Shown here piece after piece: positions 8,188-20,247 of a stretch of 40,708 nt of DNA (the first letter of the stretch is position 1; every line of letters starts with the position of its first letter). Under the pieces are notes generated by a model, which saw only the letters and a program-made list of their open reading frames with translations, was not told the origin of the DNA and ran no database searches. Position numbers and translations under genes: made by a program. This DNA comes from Porticoccaceae bacterium. GTDB lineage: Bacteria; Pseudomonadota; Gammaproteobacteria; Pseudomonadales; Porticoccaceae. Where the stretch lies: contig JAQWGK010000030.1 in assembly GCA_029238255.1 (NCBI GenBank), forward strand, positions 1 through 40,708, in the 5' to 3' direction.

Positions 8188-9604
8188 TTATCTTGTTCCT
8201 TAAGATTAAACCAGGCCAACTTATCCTGCAGGCTGACCACATGACCGACAATAATTAATGTCGGTGCCTTGGCACCGGCCTCGCGAACAATGCCTGGCAG
8301 GCTATCCAGATCTGCGGTAAATACCCGCTGATTGTCAGTGGTGCCCTTCTCGATTAAGGCCGCTGGTGTATCTGCTGCAAGGCCGTGATCTTTCAGTTGT
8401 TGGCAGATAGTTTCCATACCACTTAAGCCCATATAGAAAACCAGAGTTTGATTGGGCTGAACTAATTCGGGCCAATTTAAATCCATCTTTCCAGAGCGCA
8501 GATGGCCGGCGATAAAGCGCACCGACTGGGCATGATCGCGATGGGTCAGCGGTATTCCTGCATAGCTGGCACAACCTGAGGCCGCGGTAATACCAGGCAC
8601 TACCTGAAAGGGAATATTGTGCTCTGTCAGGGTCTCGATCTCTTCGCCGCCGCGGCCAAAGATAAACGGATCACCGCCCTTTAGACGCACCACGCGATTG
8701 CCTTCAAGGGCATAGTCGACCAACTTTTGATTAATATTATCCTGAGTTACTGGATGGTCACCGGCAGTCTTGCCCACATAGATGCGGGTCGCATCGCGAC
8801 GTACCAGATTGAGCACCTCGGGAGAAACCAGTCGATCATATAAGACTATATCCGCCTGCTGCATTAAACGCAGTGCTTTAAAGGTCAGCAGATCCGGATC
8901 GCCGGGGCCGCCGCCGACCAGATAGACTTCACCGGTTTTAAATTCATCGGTATTGTCGAGCTTGTCGGTTAAGAGACGCTCGGCTTCATCGAGATTATTG
9001 GCATAGGCTTGCTCGGCAATCGGGCCATAAAAAACCTCTTCCCAAAATGCCTTGCGGTCCGCCCCATTGGAAAACTTGGCTTTAACGCGCTCGCGAAAGC
9101 TGCCCGCTAATGAACCCAGTTTGCTCATGCCCGCCGGCAGTAGAGCCTCAAATCTGGTGCGCAGCAATCTAACCAGTACCGGCGCATCACCACCACTGGA
9201 GATAGCGATTTGAATCGGCGAGCGATCGACGATTGAGGGGAAGATAACGGTTGAGAATCCCGGGTCATCGACCACATTGGAGAGAATATTCGCCGCCTGA
9301 GCATGCTCCGAAACCAGTCGATTAAGATCTCGATCATTGGTGGCGGCAATAACCATCACTATATTTGAAATATCCAGCATATGCTGATGATCGTAGGCTG
9401 CTGTAATAAGACGCAGGCCATTGCATCCGTGCTTCTTATCAGCAGCGTCCATCTCTAACAGATCCGGGCAAAAGTCTTTGGCGACTATAGTAATAATAGC
9501 GCTGGCTTCTTGTACCAGACGCACTTTGCGCAGGGCGATTTCTCCGCCCCCGACGACCATAATGTTACGGCCTTTAAGATTGTGGAATAGCGGTAAGTAA
9601 TCCA

Positions 9605-9605
<1 letters not shown>
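8184..9605 (-). CDS. cysG: Siroheme synthase (multifunctional CysG)
   Basis: A 473-residue trifunctional enzyme that makes siroheme, the cofactor of sulfite and nitrite reductases, from uroporphyrinogen III. The N-terminal part (about 1-210) is the precorrin-2 dehydrogenase/ferrochelatase, with the NAD-binding loop [13 protein letters not shown] and the active-site region [17 protein letters not shown]. The C-terminal part (about 217-473) is the uroporphyrinogen methyltransferase: [43 protein letters not shown] and [13 protein letters not shown]. The size fits E. coli CysG (457). Its ATG shares one base with the serS stop (TAATG), and its stop overlaps gor, which argues for one transcript. 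Confidence 0.96.
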
Positions 9606-10921
<1,316 letters not shown>

Positions 10922-10938
10922 TTAATAAAAAAGCTAAA

Positions 10939-11310
10939 TTAAAATAATCGGGCAAGCCAGATTGAACTGCTAATGGCAACAAGACACAGGATAACCGTTG
11001 CCAGCACATAAACCAGCGCCAGAAAAAGGTGGCCATTTTGCCACAAACTCAGGGCATCAAGCGAGAATGTTGAGAAGGTTGTAAAGGCACCGAGAAAGCC
11101 AATCATCAATAGACCACGCATTTCTGCGGGCAATGCGGCTTTTTCCACCATATACACAAACAGAATGCCCATAATAAAGCTTCCCAGTACATTGACCGTC
11201 AAAGTCGCATAGGGAAATTTTTCACTGGAGGCATTAAACATCCACAGGCTTACCCCGTAGCGAGCCATGGCACCCAATGCGCCGCCTAGAGCAACAGCAA
11301 ACCACTGCAT
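10939..11310 (-). CDS. crcB: Fluoride ion transporter CrcB/Fluc
   Basis: A 123-residue inner-membrane protein with four hydrophobic segments; Fluc channels export fluoride as dual-topology dimers. Family motifs are GALGAMARYGVSL at the N terminus, TVNVLGSFIMGIL in the second helix with its conserved Asn, and GFLGAFTTFSTFSLD carrying the Phe box and Thr/Ser track. Length is normal (about 125). The ATG overlaps the rarA stop by one base (TAATG), so it is translated from the rarA message. There is no room for a fluoride riboswitch. Confidence 0.94.
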   Translation of the reverse strand: MQWFAVALGGALGAMARYGVSLWMFNASSEKFPYATLTVNVLGSFIMGILFVYMVEKAALPAEMRGLLMIGFLGAFTTFSTFSLDALSLWQNGHLFLALVYVLATVILCLVAISSSIWLARLF

Positions 11311-12641
11311 TATCTTTCCTCTTTTTTGTTGTTATCTAGAGAGCGCAGGTAATCAAGTTTTTCCGAAATCTTCTTCTCTAAGCCGCGATCGCTGGGAAAG
11401 TAATACTGCTTATCGGTCAATTCATCCGGCAGATAGGTTTCACCGGCCGCATAGGCGCCCTCTTCATTGTGGGCATACCTGTAGTCTTTGCCGTAATCCA
11501 ATTCTTTCATCAGATTGGTGGGCGCATTGCGCAGGTGCATGGGCACCTCATAGCTAGGCAGTGAGCGAACCTCAGCCATGGTTGTATTAAAGGCGTTGTA
11601 AACCGCATTACTTTTCGCCGCAACGGCAATATAAATCACCGCCTGAGCCAGAGCCAGCTCCCCTTCCGGGCTGCCCAGTCGCTCCTGCACATCCCAGGCT
11701 TTCATACAGATATCTAGCGCTCGAGGGTCGGCATTGCCTATATCTTCACTGGCCATACGCACCAGCCGTCGAGCTATATAAATAGGATCGCAACCACCGT
11801 CCAACATTCGACAGAGCCAGTACAGGGCCGCATCCGGTGAGGAGCCGCGAACCGATTTATGCAACGCGGATATTTGATCGTAAAAGTATTCACCGCCCTT
11901 ATCAAAGCGCCTGCTATCACCAACCAAGACCTGCTCGAGTACGGATTTATCGATAACCGAAAGGTCATCCTTTTCCGTAGCCAGATCATTGGCGATCTCT
12001 AAAAGATTAAGCGCGCGGCGGGCATCGCCATCAGAGGCTGCTGCTAACAACTCAAGGGCCTGATCATCGAGCTCTAGTTGGCGTTCGCCCAAGCCTGCCT
12101 GTTGATCGACTAGAGCCTGCTGAATAACCGTTTTAATCTGCGCCTCTTCAAGACTTTTAAGCACATAGACACGGCAGCGAGACAGCAGTGCATTGTTGAG
12201 CTCAAAGGACGGGTTTTCTGTGGTCGCGCCAATAAACACCACTGTGCCATCTTCAACAAAGGGTAAAAAGGCATCCTGTTGGGATTTGTTAAAGCGATGA
12301 ACTTCATCCACAAACAGGATGGTTTTGCGACCGCGAAGATCACGTTGTTCAGTAGCTTTGGCAATAGAGGCGCGAATCTCTTTAACACCGGATAAAACCG
12401 CCGAGATACTTTCAAAATGCGCATCTGCAGAGGCGGCAATAATCTTTGCCAAAGTGGTTTTACCAACCCCGGGTGGGCCCCAGAAAATCATTGAGTGCAG
12501 TGCCCCGCTCTCAATCGCTTCGCGCAGTGGCTTACCCTCGCCTATTAGATGTTCCTGACCGTAAAAACCATCCAGAGATGCGGGCCGCATTCGGGCAGCC
12601 AGTGGTCGATAGACTTGCTGACTAAATAGATCAGTTGGCAT
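11310..12641 (-). CDS. rarA: Replication-associated recombination protein A (RarA/MgsA)
   Basis: A 443-residue AAA+ ATPase that acts at stalled replication forks. The N-terminal [20 protein letters not shown] is diagnostic for this clamp-loader-like family. Walker A is [16 protein letters not shown], Walker [21 protein letters not shown], sensor 1 [12 protein letters not shown], and the C-terminal tetramerisation region includes [24 protein letters not shown]. Length matches E. coli RarA (447). MPTDLF at 12641 is taken as the start; an in-frame ATG at 12653 is possible, and both overlap the 3' end of lolA. Confidence 0.95.
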   Translation of the reverse strand: MPTDLFSQQVYRPLAARMRPASLDGFYGQEHLIGEGKPLREAIESGALHSMIFWGPPGVGKTTLAKIIAASADAHFESISAVLSGVKEIRASIAKATEQRDLRGRKTILFVDEVHRFNKSQQDAFLPFVEDGTVVFIGATTENPSFELNNALLSRCRVYVLKSLEEAQIKTVIQQALVDQQAGLGERQLELDDQALELLAAASDGDARRALNLLEIANDLATEKDDLSVIDKSVLEQVLVGDSRRFDKGGEYFYDQISALHKSVRGSSPDAALYWLCRMLDGGCDPIYIARRLVRMASEDIGNADPRALDICMKAWDVQERLGSPEGELALAQAVIYIAVAAKSNAVYNAFNTTMAEVRSLPSYEVPMHLRNAPTNLMKELDYGKDYRYAHNEEGAYAAGETYLPDELTDKQYYFPSDRGLEKKISEKLDYLRSLDNNKKEER

Positions 12642-13296
12642 TGTTAATAACATCTACCCCGTCGGGTATTTGAAAAACAAACTGATCTGCACTGAGTGGC
12701 GGGTTAATTTTTAACTGACTAAATTCGATGCTGGTTGTCTGATCAAGGTTGTCAGTTAGGGCTATGCGGGTCGGTCGCTGATCAACAAAGGTGATTTGCA
12801 TACTGCGGAACAGGCTGCCGGCACGCTCCGGGGTAAGCTTAAAACGACCCTCGGATTCCTTTTCAATCAGATAGGCTTTATCCAGTTGATCCAGATCACC
12901 AGAAAAAAGAATCGCCGGTGTTGCAGCAATATCCTGATTAAAGGGCTGCACAATAACCTGCTCTAGATCTGGATCATAAATCCATAAGCTGATGCCATCG
13001 GAAATAATTTGCTGCTGCATTGGCTGCTTAACTTGCCAGTGCAGTTGGGTCGGCTGTAATACCTCAAATAAACCGCTTGAGGATTCCAGTTCAAAACCCT
13101 CTGCATCGGTTATCTGCTGGGTAAATTGAGCCGAGAGACTATGGATAGGCTCTAATAGATTACGCAGCGCCAGAACATCCTCGGCCTTACCCGCGGCCTG
13201 AAGCTGAACACTAGCGGCGGCGACAGTCATTAAAAGAGAACATTTAATAGAGCACTTAATAAAGGATTTGATAGACCGAATGGTGATGCCAGACAT
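12631..13296 (-). CDS. lolA: Outer-membrane lipoprotein carrier protein LolA
   Basis: A 221-residue periplasmic chaperone that carries lipoproteins from LolCDE to LolB at the outer membrane. A signal peptide (CSLLMTVAAASVQLQA, cleavage near AAG) is followed by the lipid-binding half-barrel with LLEPIHSLSAQFTQQI, LQPTQLHWQVKQP, WIYDPDLEQVIVQPF and a TRIALTDNLDQTTSIEF strand. The ATG at 13296 is preferred: it sits one base after the ftsK stop, whereas the longer in-frame start at 13338 would lie well inside ftsK. The order ftsK-lolA-rarA is the usual gammaproteobacterial one. Confidence 0.93.
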   Translation of the reverse strand: MSGITIRSIKSFIKCSIKCSLLMTVAAASVQLQAAGKAEDVLALRNLLEPIHSLSAQFTQQITDAEGFELESSSGLFEVLQPTQLHWQVKQPMQQQIISDGISLWIYDPDLEQVIVQPFNQDIAATPAILFSGDLDQLDKAYLIEKESEGRFKLTPERAGSLFRSMQITFVDQRPTRIALTDNLDQTTSIEFSQLKINPPLSADQFVFQIPDGVDVINNAN

Positions 13297-13297
13297 T

Positions 13298-15676
13298 TTA
13301 ATCTCTACCACCAGGCGCCAATATCTCACGGCTGCCATTGCTGCTCATGGGGCTTACAACGCCACTGGCTTCCATCTGCTCAATTAGACGAGCCGCGCGG
13401 TTATAACCCACTCGCAACTTGCGTTGGACCGATGAGATTGAGGCTTTACGGCTCTCCAGTACAAAGGCAACGGCTTCATCATAGAGCGGGTCTGATTCGT
13501 CTCCCTCTTCACCACCGCCCTCCTCGCTGCCGCTATAACCGGGTACAGCAATATTGGAAACTGCGGCTTCATCGGTGATTTCGGAGAGATAGTTTGGTTC
13601 GCCGCGGCGTTTCCAGTCGGCAACTACCTTATGCACTTCATGGTCATCGACAAAGGCACCGTGAACACGTTCCGGAACACTGGTTCCCGGGGGAAGGTAA
13701 AGCATATCGCCATTGCCCAATAGTTGTTCGGCACCGCCCTGATCGAGAATGGTTCGGGAGTCAATTTTAGAGGAAACCTGAAAAGCAATTCGGGTGGGTA
13801 CATTGGCCTTAATCAGGCCGGTAATAACATCTACCGATGGACGCTGAGTGGCGAGTATCAGGTGAATACCTGCAGCACGAGCTTTCTGTGCAATACGGGC
13901 AATTAGCTGCTCAACTTTCTTGCCGACAATCATCATCATATCGGCGAATTCGTCGATCACTACGACTATATAGGGCAGTGTTTCCAGCGTCGGTGCCTCT
14001 GGTGGTTCTTCAGTGCCATCCCAGCCCATCTCGGCGGGATCAAAAGTCCACAGTGGATCGGTGATCGGGTTACCGGCTTTAATGGCATCTTCAATCTTGC
14101 GGTTATAGCCGGCCAGATTACGTACTCCAAGAGCGGCCATCAGCTTATAGCGGCGTTCCATTTCACCAACACACCAGCGCAGACCACTGGCTGCATCTTT
14201 CATATCCGTGATAACTGGTGTCAGTAGATGGGGAATTCCATCGTAGACCGATAGCTCAAGCATCTTCGGGTCGATAAGAATTAGCTTAACTTCCTGGGGC
14301 GAAGCCTTGAACAGGAGGCTTAAAAGCATGGTGTTAATACCCACGGATTTACCGGAACCGGTGGTACCGGCCACCAGCAAGTGAGGCATCCGGCCTAGAT
14401 CGGCAACAATTGGCGAGCCGGCAATATCATGACCCAAGGCCAGAGTAACCGGTGAGCTCGAGCGGTCATAGGCCTCTGAGGAGAGGATTTCACTGAGGCG
14501 AACCATCTGACGTTTTTCATTGGGTATTTCAATACCAACCACGGATTTTCCGGGAATAACTTCCACCACTCGAACGCTGATAACGGCCATTGAGCGGGCC
14601 AGATCTTTCGCTAGACCGGTAATACGGCTGACTTTGATACCGGCGGCGGGTTGAATCTCAAAGCGGGTTACCACTGGGCCCGGCAGAACCTCGACCACAT
14701 CCGCTTTAATGCCGAAGTCCAATAGTTTGTGTTCCAGCAAGCGCGACAGATGCTCGAGGGAATCTGCAGAATAGCCACTACCGGAGTTATCGTCGGCAGG
14801 GTCAAGCAGATTGATCTGAGGCAATGTGCCGACCACGGCGGTATCTTCAAACAGGGTCTGCTGCTTCTCTCGCTGTATTCGTTTACTGACCTCAGGCTTG
14901 GGCTTGGGTGTCTGAATAGTAGGTGGAGCGCGGAACTTCTTGGCTTTGGTCTCGATTTCAACCTTGACCTGTCGCTCCATGGTCGCTTCACGAGCCTTGG
15001 CCTTCTCTCTGCGAGCCAGCTGCCATTCGGTGAACTTGCTGCGGGCGGCATTGGACAGGTTTATGGCAATAATGCCGAGTCGATCAATGATGGCAATCCA
15101 TGAGATATCGACAAACACGGTCAATCCAAATAGAAACAGCGAGAGTAATATTAAGGTGCTGCCCACATAGCTGAACACGGCCATGGTGGCATCGCCAATT
15201 TTATTGCCGAGTATGCCGCCAACCCCAAAGGGGTAGCTGTTATGAACTTCAGCATATTGGATATTGGCCAGTGAAGTGGCGCTGATCATCACTAATATAA
15301 AGCCGATTACTCGCAGGGTAAAAGTAACCGAATCAAAGGGTTCAGCTTCACGGAGAATGTAGTTTTTGAGTATTTGCGTGGCGCGCACTGCCAGCAGCGC
15401 TGGAAACAGGTAGGCCATCACACCAAATAAGGCATAGAAAATATCCGCCACCCAGGCGCCGGCTAGGCCTACGGCATTGTTTATCTCTACTCTGGTACCT
15501 GTATGAGACCAACCCGGGTCATCGGGGGAGTAACTTAGAAGTGCCAGCAGCAGGATTGAGCAGAGAGCAATCCAGCCGATTAATGCGCCCTCAGCTAATA
15601 AACGTTTGCTGCGGCTATCATTTTTACTCAGCTGAGTGGAGGCAGAATCACGCTGCTTTCTTTTATCTGTGCTCAA
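13298..15676 (-). CDS. ftsK: DNA translocase FtsK
   Basis: A septal ATP-driven DNA pump (about 792 residues) that clears and aligns chromosome dimers for XerCD resolution. The N-terminal membrane domain has about four hydrophobic helices ([68 protein letters not shown]). A short basic/Pro linker follows, much shorter than in E. coli (1329 aa total). The motor has Walker [15 protein letters not shown] and Walker [15 protein letters not shown]. The C-terminal gamma winged helix reads [20 protein letters not shown] and recognises KOPS. The start is uncertain: TTG at 15676 has AGGG nine bases upstream, while an in-frame GTG at 15724 has no Shine-Dalgarno. It is divergent from trxB. Confidence 0.95.
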   Translation of the reverse strand: MSTDKRKQRDSASTQLSKNDSRSKRLLAEGALIGWIALCSILLLALLSYSPDDPGWSHTGTRVEINNAVGLAGAWVADIFYALFGVMAYLFPALLAVRATQILKNYILREAEPFDSVTFTLRVIGFILVMISATSLANIQYAEVHNSYPFGVGGILGNKIGDATMAVFSYVGSTLILLSLFLFGLTVFVDISWIAIIDRLGIIAINLSNAARSKFTEWQLARREKAKAREATMERQVKVEIETKAKKFRAPPTIQTPKPKPEVSKRIQREKQQTLFEDTAVVGTLPQINLLDPADDNSGSGYSADSLEHLSRLLEHKLLDFGIKADVVEVLPGPVVTRFEIQPAAGIKVSRITGLAKDLARSMAVISVRVVEVIPGKSVVGIEIPNEKRQMVRLSEILSSEAYDRSSSPVTLALGHDIAGSPIVADLGRMPHLLVAGTTGSGKSVGINTMLLSLLFKASPQEVKLILIDPKMLELSVYDGIPHLLTPVITDMKDAASGLRWCVGEMERRYKLMAALGVRNLAGYNRKIEDAIKAGNPITDPLWTFDPAEMGWDGTEEPPEAPTLETLPYIVVVIDEFADMMMIVGKKVEQLIARIAQKARAAGIHLILATQRPSVDVITGLIKANVPTRIAFQVSSKIDSRTILDQGGAEQLLGNGDMLYLPPGTSVPERVHGAFVDDHEVHKVVADWKRRGEPNYLSEITDEAAVSNIAVPGYSGSEEGGGEEGDESDPLYDEAVAFVLESRKASISSVQRKLRVGYNRAARLIEQMEASGVVSPMSSNGSREILAPGGRD

Positions 15677-15892
15677 CGGGTCAATCCCTGTTATTTTTAT
15701 CAGCGTCAATTGTAGCCGGTTCACAATTAAAAGCTATATTTGAGCTCGGCTTATTAATTAACTTTTCAATTAATTTTGGCCCCCAAAGAGCGAATTTAAC
15801 GCCTGTTTTAACTTATTTAAGAAACTTTGTTAAAAAAGATATATGTCCTCGCCAAAGTATTGATTATGATAGCGCCCTATTTGTCACCATGA

Positions 15893-16879
<987 letters not shown>

Positions 16880-16897
16880 ACCTTAGGGCAAACGGGA

Positions 16898-17617
16898 ATG
16901 CAGATTCGAATGCTTAGTCTTGAGGATCCCCAATTCCCGGATCCTCGCCACGCACTGGAAGAGCCAGATGGACTTCTGGCTGCCGGTGGCAATCTCCATC
17001 CGACTACCCTTCTATCCGCCTATCGCCAGGGAATCTTTCCCTGGTATCAGGATGATGATCCAATCCTCTGGTGGAGCCCCGCCACTCGCTGTGTACTCAA
17101 CCCCGCTCTGTTTCACTGCTCTAAAAGCCTCAGCAAGTCACTGCGTCGTAATGATTACTCGGTGACAACTAATAAGGCATTTGAAGCGGTTATCAATGCC
17201 TGTAGTGATCCCCGTGATTTGGAAGGCGGCACCTGGATTACCGATGAGATGACGGAGGCCTATATCGAACTCCATCATCAGGGTGTTGCCCACTCGTTAG
17301 AAGTCTGGCGTGATGACCTACTTATTGGCGGACTCTATGGTCTGGCTATTGGCAATCTGTTTTGTGGTGAGTCAATGTTTAGCCGCAGTGCCGACGCCTC
17401 AAAAATCGCCATGGCCCATCTATGTCGCTGGGGCACCGAAGCCGGACTTGAGCTTATTGACTGCCAGTTGGTTAATCCCCATCTGTTGAGTCTGGGTGCT
17501 GAGCCGCTGAGTAGAAGGTTGTTTTTAAAGCGCTTGCGTAAAGGTCGCGATAAACCACTTAACTGGGGTTATCTGGGCTCAGAGAACTCACCACAAAGAT
17601 TGGAATTTTGCTGGTAA
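16898..17617 (+). CDS. aat: Leucyl/phenylalanyl-tRNA--protein transferase
   Basis: A 239-residue enzyme that adds Leu or Phe to proteins with N-terminal Lys or Arg, creating a primary N-degron read by ClpS. Motifs are FPWYQDDDPILWWSPATR near the N terminus, GTWITDEMTEAYIELH in the middle, GGLYGLAIGNLFCGESMFS, and LIDCQLVNPHLLSLGA near the C terminus. Length fits the family (about 230). It follows trxB by 18 bp, which implies cotranscription, and precedes bpt, the second N-degron transferase. Confidence 0.96.
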   Translation: MQIRMLSLEDPQFPDPRHALEEPDGLLAAGGNLHPTTLLSAYRQGIFPWYQDDDPILWWSPATRCVLNPALFHCSKSLSKSLRRNDYSVTTNKAFEAVINACSDPRDLEGGTWITDEMTEAYIELHHQGVAHSLEVWRDDLLIGGLYGLAIGNLFCGESMFSRSADASKIAMAHLCRWGTEAGLELIDCQLVNPHLLSLGAEPLSRRLFLKRLRKGRDKPLNWGYLGSENSPQRLEFCW

Positions 17618-17725
17618 TCCTCTGTCGCAAAAACAGCGTTGTGTATCTGTCTGCAGTCAACTAACCTTAACTCTTACTCCTTTATATAAGTCTTAAAACA
17701 ACTTAAAGACCATGGTTAGCATTTA

Positions 17726-18448
17726 ATGACTCGAGATATCTCGCCAGATATGGGCACTATAAAACTGTGCCTGACTGAGCCCCACGACTGCAGTTATCTG
17801 GAGGGTCGCCGCTCAACAACAGCCTTTGTCGATCCAGAGCTCAGCATAGATACCCTGCTCTACTCAAAAATGACCGCTATGGGTTTTCGTCGCAGCGGTC
17901 CCTATCTCTATGCGCCAATGTGTGCCCAGTGCAGTGCCTGTGTTCCAGCTCGGGTACCGGTGGCAAGTTTTAAGCAAAGTCGCAGTCAAAAGCGCTGCTG
18001 GAATAAAAACGCTGATATTAAAATTGAGCAGCTCGACGAGCTCAATATTGATGAGCACTTTCCTCTCTATGCCCGTTATATCAATGATCGTCATAAAGAT
18101 GGCGATATGTATCCACCCTTTAGAAAGCAGTTTGAAGATTTTCTTGGTAACCCCTGGCAATCGACTCGATTTCTGGAGTTCCGTTTGGCTAACAAGCTGA
18201 TTGGCTGTGCGGTTGTGGATGTTCTCAATAACGGTCTCTCGGCTATCTACACCTACTTTGACCCCAAATATACTGACCGCGGGTTGGGTAATCTGGCAGT
18301 ACTTTATGAGATTAAAATGGCCCAGCAGCTGGAGTTGGATTATCTCTATTTGGGTTACTGGATCGCCGATTGCGCCAAGATGAAATACAAAACCAGCTAT
18401 AAACCGCTGGAACTCTACCAAGCTAATCACTGGCAGTTGGCCGATTGA
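17726..18448 (+). CDS. bpt: Aspartate/glutamate leucyltransferase
   Basis: A 240-residue aminoacyl-tRNA-protein transferase of the ATE1-related Bpt type, which transfers Leu to proteins with N-terminal Asp or Glu so that ClpS/ClpAP can degrade them. The N-terminal cysteine-rich part reads HDCSYLEGRRSTTAFVDP and PMCAQCSACVPARVPV. The C-terminal acyltransferase half has FDPKYTDRGLGNLAVLYEI and LGYWIADCAKMKYKTSYKP. E. coli lacks this gene, so its presence beside aat is a feature of the non-enteric lineage. A strong terminator follows at 18459. Confidence 0.94.
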   Translation: MTRDISPDMGTIKLCLTEPHDCSYLEGRRSTTAFVDPELSIDTLLYSKMTAMGFRRSGPYLYAPMCAQCSACVPARVPVASFKQSRSQKRCWNKNADIKIEQLDELNIDEHFPLYARYINDRHKDGDMYPPFRKQFEDFLGNPWQSTRFLEFRLANKLIGCAVVDVLNNGLSAIYTYFDPKYTDRGLGNLAVLYEIKMAQQLELDYLYLGYWIADCAKMKYKTSYKPLELYQANHWQLAD

Positions 18449-18458
18449 CTTTGCTATG

Positions 18459-18491
18459 CGCGGCGTTTTAGGGCAAACTTGCCGCGTTTTT
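18459..18491 (+). terminator. Rho-independent terminator after bpt
   Basis: CGCGGC (18459-18464) pairs with GCCGCG (18481-18486), which is followed at once by TTTTT. It separates the trxB-aat-bpt transcript from infA. Confidence 0.75.
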
Positions 18492-18560
18492 ACAGACTGC
18501 GCTGTTTCTGGCAGACAAAACTTAAACAATATTCTTATTTGACAGGCAATAATTAAGCTT

Positions 18561-18779
18561 ATGGCGAAAGAAGACCACATTGAATTTGATGGAGAGGTTA
18601 TCGATACCCTTCCTAACACCACTTTCCGCGTAAAGCTGGAAAATGACCACGTTATCATTGCTCATATTTCTGGCAAGATGCGCAAACACTACATCCGTAT
18701 TCTTACGGGTGACAAGGTTAAGGTAGAGATGACTCCCTACGACCTGACTAAGGGTCGCATTACCTTTAGAGAGCGCTAA
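18561..18779 (+). CDS. infA: Translation initiation factor IF-1
   Basis: A 72-residue S1/OB-fold protein that binds the ribosomal A site during initiation. It is almost fully conserved: [38 protein letters not shown] and a C-terminal GRITFRER. Length equals E. coli IF-1 (72). It lies between two terminators, so it probably has its own promoter in the 110 bp after bpt. Confidence 0.98.
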   Translation: MAKEDHIEFDGEVIDTLPNTTFRVKLENDHVIIAHISGKMRKHYIRILTGDKVKVEMTPYDLTKGRITFRER

Positions 18780-18832
18780 ATAGTCGTTAGTTGACGGCTG
18801 CCCCGCTGCTCAATTAAACAGCGTGAAAAAAA

Positions 18833-18880
18833 AACCGCCTCGAGTAAATCCCAGTTATTATGGGTCTACTTTCGGCGGTT
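18833..18880. terminator. Bidirectional terminator between infA and usp
   Basis: AACCGCC (18833-18839) pairs with GGCGGTT (18874-18880), and inner pairs AGTA/TACT and CCCA/TGGG extend the stem. An A-rich run precedes it and TTAATTTT follows, so it can serve infA rightward and the universal stress gene leftward. Confidence 0.75.
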
Positions 18881-18885
18881 TAATT

Positions 18886-19863
18886 TTATGCTACCGGCGT
18901 TTTAAAACCTTCCGGTTTAATCGCCAATACAGAACATTGGGTCTGCTCTAAAATCGACTCGGCGGTGTTTCCTATAATCAGTCCGGGTATACCCACTCGC
19001 CCAACAGTCCCCATCACAATCAAATCAATACTGTATTGCTCTATCATCCGTGGAATTTCGATAGATGGCTTTCCTTTGACTAGGTGCTCTTTAGGCTCAA
19101 GATACTGAACCGCAGCACTGCCCAGTACGCTGCTGGTTTGGTCAACCAGCTTTTCCAGCTTTGCAGCACATTCCTTTTCTGTGCTCTCAACAAACTGATC
19201 AACCTGCTCTTCAGGCAGCCGTGAGAATAGCCCGTTACGATAAAAATCTTCCCCATAGGCTTCCCAGGCACTGCCAATATGTAATTCAGAGAGCTCCGGC
19301 ATACAGAGGGTTGCACTGTACTCCAGTACCTGCTGATTAAGCTGTGCCTGAACTCTGCCGTCAGCCTGTTCGTTGGAAGCATCGTTGATATCAACAGTGG
19401 CAAGGATATTTCTAAAGCTATGGGTTTGCTGCGGCTTAAGCATTAACACCGGACAGGGACATTTGCGTAGCAAGTGCATATCCTCGCTTCCGAGCATACG
19501 CCCCATCCAATCGCTTTTCTCAGCGCATTTAACCACCAGATCATATTGATCATTAATCACAGCTTTGATGATCTGTATAAAAGCTATGCCCAAATCAACC
19601 ACTATATTGGCCTTAGCCGAGGGATCAATGGCCATCAGTCTGCCCTCGATTGCCAAGCGCCTCTGTTCTATAAACCCACTGATATCTTCATCGGAAAGTT
19701 GCTGTTTGGTTAAGGCACCGCGCCAGTGTCCGGGGGGCTTTATAACGTCGATAAAGCAGATATCTGACTGATAGTCACGGGCAAGCCTAAGGGCCTGAAT
19801 GATCGCTGTTTCATCACTGCTATCAACATTGACCACCGCTAAAATTTTATTAAAACCTTTCAT
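18886..19863 (-). CDS. Tandem-domain universal stress protein (UspE-like)
   Basis: A 325-residue cytosolic protein made of two universal stress domains (about 1-150 and 155-325), the layout of E. coli UspE (316). The first domain starts NKILAVVNVDSSDETAIIQAL and ends CPCPVLMLKP. The second ends GTVGRVGIPGLIIGNTAESI then QCSVLAIKPEGF, containing the G-x2-G-x9-G-(S/T) type nucleotide-binding loop; the first domain has a poorer version (SDWMGRMLGSED). Usp proteins support survival under starvation and other stress; the biochemical role is not settled. It is transcribed alone, between the infA terminator and a long upstream gap. Confidence 0.88.
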   Translation of the reverse strand: MKGFNKILAVVNVDSSDETAIIQALRLARDYQSDICFIDVIKPPGHWRGALTKQQLSDEDISGFIEQRRLAIEGRLMAIDPSAKANIVVDLGIAFIQIIKAVINDQYDLVVKCAEKSDWMGRMLGSEDMHLLRKCPCPVLMLKPQQTHSFRNILATVDINDASNEQADGRVQAQLNQQVLEYSATLCMPELSELHIGSAWEAYGEDFYRNGLFSRLPEEQVDQFVESTEKECAAKLEKLVDQTSSVLGSAAVQYLEPKEHLVKGKPSIEIPRMIEQYSIDLIVMGTVGRVGIPGLIIGNTAESILEQTQCSVLAIKPEGFKTPVA

Positions 19864-20106
19864 GGTCTGTCCTCTAGAAATGTGGAAATCCCAATAGAAT
19901 CAGAGCATCTAAGTTTTGTGATGTGGTTTGATTTGACTACCCTGACAGGTAGTAAGCTGAGATTGATACTGTAATGATTGGTCTTAATTCTTGAATTGAT
20001 ATTCTCCATCCTACCTCGTCCCTGGGTTTTAAATTAACCGCCCTGTGGCCACTGTGACAATGAAAAAGCCTGCTCTATTAATCTTAGCTAATCGACATAG
20101 TTTTGA

Positions 20107-20130
20107 CGCTTAATTTGCATCAATTAAGCG
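20107..20130. repeat. 9-bp perfect inverted repeat
   Basis: CGCTTAATT (20107-20115) and AATTAAGCG (20122-20130) are exact inverted copies around TGCATC. It lies about 240 bp upstream of usp and is not followed by a T run, so it fits an operator or structured leader better than a terminator. Confidence 0.4.
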
Positions 20131-20215
20131 CTATAAAATTAGAAAAATGGGGAAAGAAAAAAAGAAAGGGAAATAAGAAAAACACAAACGGGGGTTTTTA
20201 AAAAGGATAATAAAC

Positions 20216-20241
20216 AGGCCACCTGCTAAAACAGGTGGCCT
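20216..20241 (-). terminator. Terminator after clpA
   Basis: AGGCCACCTG (20216-20225) pairs perfectly with CAGGTGGCCT (20232-20241) around CTAAAA, seven bases beyond the clpA stop. The following leftward sequence is only moderately T-rich. Confidence 0.7.
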
Positions 20242-20247
20242 TGGTTA

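Larger units (their letters stand above)
19864..20247. other. Long intergenic region upstream of usp and downstream of clpA
   Basis: No gene is seen in these 384 bases. It holds the usp promoter region with a small inverted repeat ACTACC/GGTAGT (19936-19953), a second inverted repeat at 20107-20130, a 25-base pure purine run at 20149-20173, and the clpA terminator at 20216-20241. No FNR-type TTGAT-N4-ATCAA box was found. Confidence 0.55.

Noticed and set aside
11311-11330. Fluoride riboswitch before crcB
   Set aside because: crcB overlaps the rarA stop codon, leaving no leader in which a riboswitch could fold.
17864-18658. Leftward ORF of 264 codons opposite bpt and infA
   Set aside because: Antisense to two strongly conserved genes and to a terminator; no protein family features.
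19864-20000. FNR/Anr box controlling the universal stress gene
   Set aside because: Only isolated TTGAT half-sites are present; none has the matching ATCAA at the right spacing.
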